This document shows positions 37,101 through 47,105 of a DNA stretch of 64,000 nucleotides, in pieces. The notes beneath the pieces are model-generated. The model was not told the DNA's origin. It saw nothing but the letters and a program-made list of their open reading frames with translations, and ran no database searches. Where the stretch lies: the NCBI RefSeq assembly GCF_964340395.1, contig NC_135560.1, positions 11,945,098-12,009,097 of the forward strand, read 5' to 3'. Both the position numbers and the translations under genes were made by a program. The stretch comes from Glandiceps talaboti (lineage: Eukaryota; Hemichordata; Enteropneusta; Spengelidae). Within the stretch, counting starts at the first letter, position 1. The number at the start of each line of letters is the position of its first letter.

Positions 37101-37806
37101 TACCTTTAGCTATCCTTAGATGACCATAACTGTACTGTCATTTGAACACATGAATTTGTATACACAGCCGAGTATTCCACCAAAAAAGTAGCATACACAG
37201 AAATACTGTACATACCTGTCCTCAATAAACATATCATAGAAAAATCCAGTATCAATGGGAGGTCCATAACAAAGACATCCTCCATAGTGCCTCTCCATGG
37301 CTTCACCTAACATATGAGCACTAGAATGCCAGAAGACTTGCTGTCCCTGCTCATCTTCAAACTTCAACAGTTGCAGACTGACATCGCCCTCTAGTGGCCG
37401 GTCTAAGTCCCATAGTTCGTCATTGACCTTGGCAATGACGGTGTTGTCAGCTAACCCTTGGCTGAAAAATGATAAAAAATACAGAAGTGTGAATGCAGTG
37501 TTCATCTGATTTTCCAGAATGAATCAAGTAATGCTTGGACATGTACAAAAAATGTGTATCTATTTCGGTTATACATATCCATGTATGTCTACACTTGTCA
37601 CATTTATTCCCGACAGTCACCTCAAACATGCTAAAGACCTCCCAATGTGCTGAAGACCCCCTTATGTACTGAAGACCCCCTGCTGTACAGCACAAACTGA
37701 TGAAAGTCTAGGGTGCTACTATTCCCTGCTGAAAGTCACATGTGAGTAAACAATCAAAATCACGTTATGAAATATGTGTCCATGTGCAAGTATGCATATG
37801 TGTGTC

Positions 37807-37852
<46 letters not shown>

Positions 37853-40800
37853 CGTGTATGTGTGTGTGTGTGCGCGTGTGTCTAATAGTAGATACATGTA
37901 CATACATGTATATTGCATACACTCCTGTAAAACCTCTCAAGACAATTACTCTATATAAAAGTGATTACAACTGCAGTGTACTACAGTTACAGGTAATCAT
38001 CCCCATAAAATGTCTGATCACCTGATTCATCAGAATGTACGACTGTTTTCATATCATACCTGATTCCTTGAGCAACTAGATATGGAGTAGTTTCCCATGC
38101 TTTGCCTTCCACCACTTTACCATCTGGGAGAGTAACTTGAATGGGTGTCTTGTCCTTTGCTGATTAGATGACAAAAGTACACATTCAGTTATGATTGTGG
38201 TTTGTGATTTACCTTCATGCACATACACAACACAAAAAGTGCACACTATACAGTACAGTACAACTTGAATTACTCTCCGCTACTTGTGACCAGAATATTT
38301 TGTATTACTTATCAAATACTTGTAAGGCCTATATATATGGCCGATAGTATTGAATAATTTGATTGATTGAATGATTGATTGATTGATTGATTGATAACAG
38401 TGAATAGCTTTCAGTGTTAACAAAGAGTGCCCAGGGCAGCACTAACACCTCACCAGGACATATGTATTTTAGCAACTGGAAGGTTACAAGTTTCCCTTAG
38501 CCCGGTGTTAAGAAAAGACCGATGCTAGATTAGCTACTCAGAGATGGAATCTTGAGCTGGGAGTACCATACATACTGTACAATTCCATTCTGTTCTGTAC
38601 TGTTGGGTACTTGAAAAACACTGTCAAAATATAAATTGTTTCTACCAGTCCTTTATCAAATTCTCAAAGACACATTGACATACCTGCTATCTCTGCTTCA
38701 TATTCTGCTTTTAATTTATCAAACATTTCAATACGACTCTGGATGTATTCAGGCCATGGCTCCAACTGAAAAATGACAGAAAATGTATAAATGTTGGAGG
38801 TCTTCATTGGAACTAAACATCTATATCTAAATAGATCAGCACTAATGTGTTGCCAGTGGTATTGAAGCACAATGACAACCAATAACTGAATACTAGTTTC
38901 AATGTTGTTCAGACCATTCTCAAAGCTAATGGTTGTCGGTGGCTGAGTGGTTAAACCCCTTGCCTCCTACCACTGCGGTCAGGGTTTGAACCCCATTGAG
39001 GGTTCGATTAAATTTACCGGTACGTAAGGAGAGTGTCATTCAGTTTCACTCTACTGAACAACGCAGGTTTTCCCCCTGGGTATTCCGGTTAACACTGAAG
39101 GGATGGCCCTCACTGGACTTATTGGGAGCCAAGTGTTTCTATACTTAACTATCCAGTATAAATAAAGATTATTATTATAATGGTAACCTAATATACTTTC
39201 AAATCTTGAGGCTGTATACAGTTTACTTTCTTGTTACATTACTGCAAGAACAGTTCATATTTACAGTTGCTAATGGCATGATTATTGAATATTGTTGCTG
39301 TAATCAGAGAGCTCAATCCCTGTAACATCCATAATGTTAGTATGTTATATAAAGAACGAACATTCACCATGCCATTCCTCTAATCACATAAATGCTGGAT
39401 TCTGTATCCGTATCAATACTCTAATGATTTATTAGTAAATTGCCTGTTTCTGGGAAAGGATCACTGTCAAAAACATTCTGTGAATTTCACACTAAAATGC
39501 TTTGATCCAGCTTACAGATTCAACAACAACATGAAGGTAAATCACAAACCACAAAAATCAAATTAATACCTCACCTCTACTGGATTACCAGTATCTCCAC
39601 CACCTCCTTTCTTTTTAGCTTTCTTCTCTTTTTTCTCTTTCTTCTGACCACCCTGTGCTGCAGCCGCTGCTGCTTGCTACAAACAAAACATGTCATGTAC
39701 ATATACGTTACATTAAATATGAATGGGTGTAACAATGTGTAAAAGTCTACTAAACAGAACTGTGTTATCTTAACTTGTATATTACAAGCATCTCATATTC
39801 AATGTAATCATAAAGTTTGAAACTGATTTAGAAACATAACTGTTGGGGTTAAACTTTCATCCATGGCAAACATTAATCCACAATAACCAATGAAATATGC
39901 CGGACAGTGATTTGTTCACTATTTCTTTCTTCTGGTCTGTTTCCAAAATGAAACTAACAAAGTATTCTACCTGCATTTTAAACATCTAGCTCTGTCATAA
40001 CTGGATGATGAAATGTTCAGCAATTCCAAAGTTCAACTGTCTTAATACTCTATTTGTACAATGATATAAGGACTTTGTTCCATAGTATAGTCTTAATTAG
40101 TGATTGACAGGAGATTTAACTTTACCAGTAGCCAATAAGGAACTGGCCATACCTTTCGTTTGTGAAAGATATGTCATTGAAGTTAGCAATGTTTGACCAA
40201 TAAATAAGAGTACTCTAAAAGTGTTGAGGGCGATATGCTGAAAACCGGGAAAAATGTGAAAAAGAGTCGCAGGCGATATTCTTAACTTTTATAGAAAATC
40301 TTGTGATTTACATAAACAAACTTAGTCAGGTGTCCGACATAGAGACAAGATGAATTCATGATGGAAGGGATGTGTACGTTCCACAACAGACAACCAAGGT
40401 TCCAGGAGCACATTCAGAAATACAAGTCGATGTAATTAGTGTTTGACAGGATTCACCACACGCCAGAAATGTAAGCAAAGTAGGAGACAAGATTGGTCAT
40501 ATACCTAACGTAGAAGAGTTGTCAAATCTGTCGTCAACTTGTTTTTTTAATTTCTGACCCAAAAATTTAATTCCAAATTATACACATGTCTATGCTTACA
40601 ATACTATTATGTAATTCAAAACAGAGCTAGTCTTCAAATCTATTTACTTGTTTGTTATTAAAACCTACATAATAATAGTACATTTGTATACAGGAGTAGT
40701 GTTGCACTCAGAAATGAAACTAACAATGTAATCTGTTTCTACTGTAATTACAATGTAAATTTCACAGCTGTGCCATATAGATGATGAAATGTATGCTAAT

Positions 40801-42684
40801 TTCTGGGTTCACTGTATGTATTCCTAATCAATATACTTACATGTAGTTTAAAGCATAGACTCTTCACGAAAGGGACGCATTGTTAACTTATAAGCTTATT
40901 TCAGACGCAAAATAGACAGAAGTAACATTCCCTTTGATGAATGCTGGCAGAGATGTGCCCATTTCGTGTAGGGTCTATGTTTAAAGACCGAACTTTTGGA
41001 CAACTAGCTCAAGCTATTTACTCCATATTTTCACTGCTTTTACACATAAAAAGAATTATTACATGGATAGGTACACAACTAAATTCAAATTGTACACAAG
41101 TTCACAATACTGAATTTAAAACACAGCTAAGAATTTAAACCTCTTTTTTTAGTGTCACCTTCTTTGACTTGTCATTCTTTGACTATATATCAACAGCTAT
41201 ATGTAAATGTAACCAAATATTTTAGTTGGAATGACGCTTGATGTGATCCTTTCATTTTTCTCATTTAAATAATCACTGGTACAAACAGCCTAATCTGACA
41301 TATTTGCACACTAAACAAGACACTGCATATACTCATGACGAAATGTTCATGACAATGATACATGCTTCAGTTCTTTTATGACAGTGATTGGACATACACT
41401 ATGGTTAAACCCATTTGACTTTGCACTCATTTCCTCATCAAAACATCTGATTGAAGATAGTAAAAGCTAGAAGTGTGAAGCAAATGACATTTCATAGCAA
41501 CGTCATACTCGATCCTGCTCACAGATTAATTTTAGACTTACTTAGTCCTCAGAATTGAGTCCTGAATTACTCTGTCTGCAAGCAGGACTACAAAAATGTA
41601 CATTGTAGTTCGGATTCATTTCTGACATTATCCCTTCTAAATTGTCCTGTGAAAAACTGTAACATGCCTGATCTAAGCACACCAACACTAGTCTTTGCAA
41701 ATATGGTGTACTACTGCTACTGAATAGAATGACATGTATATTTTCACTTTCATTTACAGCTTTGGGTAGAGAAATGTTCAATTTTGAAATATCAGTGGTT
41801 GATGCCTAGTTTCTAGTCTAGTTCCTATCCAGTATCGTTACCATTTACACCCCTACTCACGTTGGCATGGAGACTACATGTACCTGGTTTCATGATTCAT
41901 GAACCAAGTTATGTAAGCAGCACAAACAAAATTCCATGTACTTAGTGTTTAATGCTGTAATAATGGTACAATGGTCACACTATTTGATAACTTGGTACTG
42001 TTTGTATAACAGCCCTGCTGGCTCGTTGGGTCTGTGACTCAATTCTGTTTGGTATTTCTCAAACACCCCCCCCCCCCTCCCCCCTGTGGGAGTGGCAACC
42101 GTCAGTATATAGACTACTACAACCATACTACATACTAGTAGGGCTACCGTTATATCAGTTCCTTGAGAGGCACACATAATAACAGTTAACGAAAATCTAT
42201 ATGAAGCATGAGAGACAACTTATAGAAAATATTTCAAGTTTTACATATTGTTCAATATTCTGGACTGCTAGTACTACCAGCAGTGAATATTTGCCTAGTC
42301 TAGCGACATCTCTGATCATCAATCTATGATATGAAACGGCATATGTCTGTAATTTGTGAATGAATGTCCTTGTGTTCATGAACACCAAACAACACACCCA
42401 GCCCCGCAGCACAATCAACTGTATACATTAACAATCTACCAGCACAAATTGACACGTGTGTCATCAATGTACTGTGCGAAGACATGTCACTAACCGGCGG
42501 CGTGGTTGTGCTCATTGTTTTGGCAACCCTGTACAGGAATCCCTTGGTTACTCGATTAATACAAAGTCTTGCAAGTATAGAAGTCATGGAAAAACGATCG
42601 TAGAAAATGTGAAGGAAATTTTCATGCCTTGGGCTTGTCTTCGAGGTTTAGTTGGTCGACTCCGGCTGCAACTTCTTCCGCCAT
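29041..42684 (-). CDS. TARS: Threonyl-tRNA synthetase, probable dual cytosolic / mitochondrial gene
   Basis: Charges tRNA-Thr. Coding exons on the minus strand: 42684-42628 (1a) or 42587-42495 (1b), then 39676-39575, 38765-38684, 38159-38060, 37461-37216, 36703-36586, 36449-36385, 35811-35733, 35206-34961, 34323-34228, 33776-33706, 33361-33199, 32593-32456, 31779-31702, 31014-30914, 30607-30506, 29822-29635, 29189-29041. All phases match: 726 residues with 1a, 738 with 1b. A Lys-rich linker ([13 protein letters not shown]) precedes the TGS domain ([11 protein letters not shown]), the editing domain with HSSAH and CRGPHIRHT, then the class II core with NCPGHC and FGVLHRNE and the anticodon-binding domain to the stop. 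Exon 1a needs a GC-AG intron (AAG|GCATGA); all other introns are GT-AG. Intron 1 is about 2.8 kb. RPRD2 lies directly upstream in the same orientation. Confidence 0.94.
30162..30420. repeat. Minisatellite, about 69-bp unit
   Basis: Four tandem units of AAGTCAACCTTCTTGTTCTATTTTGACCC..., each running through TCTAGCATGAAGTAAAATGC and TATTACAGGTACTGAGAAT, in the TARS intron between exons 16 and 17. The last unit decays. Confidence 0.9.
31232..31563. mobile_element. MITE with long TIRs ending in TTAA
   Basis: The left end is TTAAAGTGGCCATATGGATG and continues AGAATTGGGTATTTATTTTT. The right end, reversed, is identical for about 39 bases and then diverges; the arms remain related (AACAACTTTACTAT, TTTTTCTAC) for about 95 bases. 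332 bases long with no ORF, inside the TARS intron between exons 14 and 15. The terminal TTAA on both sides would fit a piggyBac-type target duplication, but the palindrome makes this ambiguous. Confidence 0.8.
32742..33139. mobile_element. Inverted-repeat element in TARS intron
   Basis: The left arm (TATTTAGG at the end, then GAGTTACGAATACTACGATC and ATCTCCACTCACTACGTCT) matches the right arm reversed (TATTTAGG, TAGTTACGATTACTATGATC, ATCTCCACTCACTACGTCTC). The arms are about 80-100 bases with an indel near the outer end. No ORF. A degraded relative of the left end (TCTAGTCTAGTTCCTATCCA) lies at about 41810-41850 in the first TARS intron. Confidence 0.65.
34754..34802 (+). repeat. Dispersed repeat fragment, copy 1
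   Basis: AAGGTTTCAGATGCTACGAG followed by TTATCCTCACTTCGGATCG and ACTCCAACTG has a clear but diverged match at 35868-35917. A possible SINE or other retroelement tail; the family is unknown. Confidence 0.4.
35868..35917 (+). repeat. Dispersed repeat fragment, copy 2
   Basis: ACGATTTTAGATACTACAAC followed by CTGTCCCCACTTGAATCAAT and TCCAACTG aligns with the fragment at 34754-34802 at about 75 percent. The flanks do not align beyond this. Confidence 0.4.
37812..37880. repeat. (TG)n microsatellite
   Basis: About 30 TG units with CG and TA interruptions, in the TARS intron between exons 4 and 5. Confidence 0.95.
38935..39177 (+). mobile_element. tRNA-derived SINE with 7-bp target-site duplication
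   Basis: The head is tRNA-like: A-box TGGCTGAGTGG at 38940-38950 and B-box GGTTTGAACCC at 38983-38993. A body with CAACGCAGGTTTTCCCCCTG and GGTATTCCGGTTAACACTGA follows, ending in an (ATT)n tail. TAATGGT flanks both sides (38928-38934 and 39178-39184). Lies in the TARS intron between exons 2 and 3, in the sense opposite to the gene. The tidy duplication implies a fairly recent insertion. The family name is not assigned. Confidence 0.85.
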
Positions 42685-43608
42685 CTTGCTCCACAAATAC
42701 CTTTTAAGTTAGTAATTATTCGCAAACTAAATTTAACTCCGGGGGGTGGTATTCCCATGTAAAGATGGACGAGATTTGCCACCCAAAGTTGGTATATTTT
42801 CAACCCTAAAACTCTATACACGAGGTCTATGAAGAAGTACAACATATTCATACTCTAGAAATATCTCCAATACTGAAAGTTAAAGTTACACTTTCGATAG
42901 AAAACAAACGTGACTATCACCCGTTTTGCGTCCGACACGACATGGGTTGCTGTTCCCAGGGTACTGATCGATACAGTATAGCGCCACCAACGGGCAATAT
43001 TGTTTTCAGATAGTCGTTGTCGCTAACAGCTATGGTGACTAATTAAAAATATACACCCCAAATTTTCCAATACAGTATGATATGGCATCTCAAAGGGTTC
43101 AAAGTTACTTTCTCAATAGATTTCCTAAAGGAATGACGAATTCATCATTTGACAATATTTTTGGGAAAGCTAGGTGGTATGATAACTCGCTTCGCGGAAC
43201 AAGTGTGGCTCTTTGAATGATGCAACATACGGAAATCGTGCTGCATCTATAAAATTACAATGGCATGTCATCACCATGCATATTGATAGTCGTAAATCGG
43301 CAGAAAAAATGTGGAAAAAATTCATAAATTCCACAGTCTGCATCCCTTTTACATGTAAACTGTGGACCTACCGTTAAGTCAAGTAAACAAATCATGGTTT
43401 GTGTTTAGTCATTCTAAAATCTAATAGTAATAATTCAAAAATAATAATATTGACACTGAAGTCATCATTCTCCTCACAGTTAATAGCTTACTGCTACTTT
43501 TTAAAACTTCATTTTCCTATTCCAACAACAAAATAAAATCAATGTATTATTAAAGAGAAAAGGGGTGAGCAACCAGATATGCACTGAATGCCTGTTGCAA
43601 GGTTTTAA

Positions 43609-43639
<31 letters not shown>

Positions 43640-44643
43640 GGTTTAGAAATTGTATGGTGAAAATAAAAATAAAATGAAAATATCCAAAACTTGAACTATT
43701 AAACTAATTTACAATTTATTGCATACATTGTAAAAGCAGATCTTGTACTTCAACAGACAATTTAACACCTGGGATTTTACATGTGATACTCCAAAACTAA
43801 AACAACTGTACAGGATGATGGTTTAGCCTGGATATTTTAGTTACTTCCCCTCACTCTTCATATCTGTTGTGAAGTAGATCACCTGAAAACGCATGAGCTC
43901 AAAAATCCTTAGATATTTCGGTCACATTTTGAACATTGACTTCTTTTGGTTCTACTTCGTGCGTACCACAGATCTACTGAATATGTGTGACATTTTGATC
44001 CGCAACAACCTTAACATGCAATATAATATTCATCTCTCTCTCTCTCTCTCTCTAACTGTTGGTGGTAATTCAAAAGACTTCTTCTGCAGTAGATGTGAGA
44101 CAGGTTTTCAAGTGGCTCAATACCACGGAGAGCTTCTAGACTTAGTCTATCAAACACACGGTAAAAGAATAAATTTCGCTTTCCTTCATAGAAAATAACA
44201 GAAGTAACACAAGACAACCAAAGCATTTTTTTTTCCGAAAATAGGACCCATGATACATTTATTGGTCTATGGTCAACTTGAAACTGTACAGAGACGCAAG
44301 TGAAATTGTACACTACCAGCATCTAGAGTTCTACATGTAATGAAGTGATATCGCCAGTTTTAAAGTTGCATTACAATTTAAATAAATGCCAAAATTAATT
44401 TTACATGAAAATAAATAAATTGTGGGCTAGTACTCACACATGGGGAAAAAAAAGGTTGCAATGCCAATTGCATACCTTTAAAAGTAGATAGGTAAGTTTG
44501 AAAATTCGTTCATCAGGTTGGTAAAAAATTGTTTGTTTGTTTTTTTGGCAAAAATTAGTTCTTGTATCATGACCAAGGGGTCTAATTACTTACTAGTAAC
44601 TTTTCACCTGATCAGGTCAACAGGATTTGTCAAACTGTCCAAT

Positions 44644-44868
44644 AGGGAACTTGCAATTCAGACTGAGCATGCTCAGACGCAAAGGACTATGGGATTGTAA
44701 TATTTAATCTTGAGCCACCAATAAAACAAACTTCCCACAATGGACTAAGAATTGATTATTTGTGGTTACAAACAATGTACCAATTTTGTTTACAATACTA
44801 ATTGATTAGTATTTATTATAACATTTCCCATGATGCAACATTCAACATGGCAGCTATGCAAGTTCCCT
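44644..44868. mobile_element. TIR element, family with AGGGAACTTGCA ends, copy 1
   Basis: It starts AGGGAACTTGCAATTCAGAC and ends TGCAAGTTCCCT (a 12-bp terminal inverted repeat). 225 bases, no ORF. Aligns along its whole length with the copy at 51247-51492, including TGAGCATGCTCA, AAGGACTATGGGATT, CCCACAATGG and TCCCATGATGCAACATTCAA. Non-autonomous DNA transposon. Confidence 0.85.
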
Positions 44869-46305
44869 GTTGCTGGGTTTACCACAAGGCGGAGTAGAAG
44901 ACAAAGGGGGTAAAACCGTGAACAGGGATGAGGGACATACTAATTACATTACTATGATCATGTCACCACTACTATGCTGCCTAGTGGTGAAGCCAACAAA
45001 CAGATAGTTTGATAAAACCTCTTGACCTGAACAGGTGAAACTTTACTTGCAAGTAATTAGTACCCTTGGTTGTGATACAAGAACTAATAATTACTAATTT
45101 ACTATGCAGGTAGAGTTCTCATTTTTAATTATTTTGGGGAGACAAACCATCATGTTTGTTTTATCTTTCCTCTAAAATCCAATTTTCATGCCCTTTTTAC
45201 ACTATTTCTCAAAGAACATATAAAGATTGGGGTCAACAGGGGACCAAGGTTAGGTTAGGTAATCGGAGCGAAATAATTTTTTTTTTTCATTGTGCCTGAT
45301 GCAAAAGTACATACGCCAATTTATGTTTGCAGAGTAACAGGTGTGTTTATCTGAAATTGGACAATGAAGAGCTAACAAGAACATGAGAGTGACGCAGGAA
45401 TCTACACACTACCAAAATAATCTCCAAGATTCAGCAGTGTTCATATTTTTCTATAGTAATTGGTTGCTCTATGGAGCACATCACATGTACTTTTATAAGC
45501 TGATTAGCAAGCAATCGCTATCTTTGCAAACACCAAAATTCATAGGATCAAAGTTTTGTGGTCTATGAATTTTTGAAAACAACAGAATATCTTGCATGGC
45601 CTCAGAGTTTTGAGTTTGTGAGTCTGTAAAAAAAAAATATCTGTACACCATAAAACAAAATTCGTTTGTCTAAAACATAGTAAAATATGCTAGATAGACT
45701 TTCTGAGACCACTGTCTGTAATGACAAACACAATAGTAGATTTGTAATCACTTATTGAAAAATGTTCATTATGTGTGGGAAATCATAACTCTATCCACAC
45801 TCTTCTTTCAACAGTTATCAATGATACGACCATTTGATGACTGTCAACATTCTGAGATTAATGAATGTCAGCACGTTAACAACTTTGTGTTTGTTTTAAA
45901 ACCATCGAAGGATGTCTCACTGTAGTTTGCATTTCTCAACGTGTTATGTATACATGTATTCATGTAGACTGTAATGACATCATCGATCCAGGCTTATCAA
46001 CCTGTCCTAATATTGGGGAGATTAGACCACGCCCTCAACGACTGATCTGTCAATCTAGTATTCATGAAGCCAATTCCAATTGTGTAAGCTATTGTTAAAA
46101 TTTGGATAAAATGCAAGACTTGCGCAAAGTATGTTTTCATTGACCTTGGCATTAATTGTATAATTAACTTTTCATCCCTCATGATTTTATTCTTTTCATT
46201 CAAAATGCGATTTCCATTGCAAAACCAAACTATAGCTAGCTAGTAACTTAAACACAAAACAGCCTCATGAACATGTGATCACTACATTATGTACATATGC
46301 CTCTA

Positions 46306-46690
46306 CCTTCATCCACATGTGATGTACATGTGTTCATTTCACAACTACAAATGATACCAGCTTCATGCACATGTGATGCACATGTATATGGGCACATTAT
46401 TCACCTACGTGTGCTTCTAACTCCAGGCACACATGGTGTGCATGTGTTCATTTCTTAATTGCAAGTGATGCCAGCTTCATGCACATGTGATGTACATGGG
46501 CACATTACTCACCTACATGTGCTTCTAACTCCAGGAACACATGGTGTGCATGTGTTCATTTCTCAATTGCAAGTGATGCCAGCTTCATGCACATGTGATG
46601 TACATGGGCACATTACTCACCTACATGTGCTTCTAACTCCAGGCACACATGGTGTGCATGTGTTCATTTCTCAATTTCGAGTGATGTACA
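46306..46690. repeat. Minisatellite, about 108-114-bp unit
   Basis: Units containing CCAGCTTCATGCACATGTGA, CACATTACTCACCTACATGT and CACATGGTGTGCATGTGTTC. Repeat starts are at about 46357, 46471 and 46579, with a partial unit before. The last period (108) is a multiple of three, so an ORF runs through it, but this is a repeat effect. Confidence 0.9.
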
Positions 46691-47105
46691 AGTGCACATT
46701 GCTAAGCCCCATGTCACTGACATCAACAAATAGAAGATCATCTCACTACATGGTATGTACATGGGTATTTGTACATCAAGTACATTGTACATTATGAATC
46801 AGATTCTCAAGTTCACATGCAAGCATAATTTTGCTAAAGACAAATGTACCATTTTCCTGGAATACTCAAGGATTGAATTCAAAACTTGCAGCACAGTCTG
46901 TAATAGGATGGCACCCTGAATCATAATGGTAATGAATTAACAAGTCTTAATTCTAAAGACAACTCAAATGGCTTTGATCCTGATGAGCTACAGCCAACAA
47001 TATAAATCTTAAGCTGCTAAAAGTTCTATCTCTACTGTACAATCAGAACTGCTGTGGTAAGAATATAAACAAGAGCCTGGCAAAACATGAACATTTGTAT
47101 TATTA

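Larger units (their letters stand above)
42685..47105. other. Intergenic between TARS and RPRD2
   Basis: 4.4 kb from the TARS start to the RPRD2 stop. It contains the TARS promoter (no TATA seen near 42700-42850), an A-tract at 43613-43639, a (TC)n tract at 44034-44053, a TIR element at 44644-44868 and the minisatellite at 46306-46690. No exon could be supported. Confidence 0.6.

Noticed and set aside
46459-46797. 112-codon plus-strand ORF
   Set aside because: Produced by a minisatellite whose unit length is close to a multiple of three.
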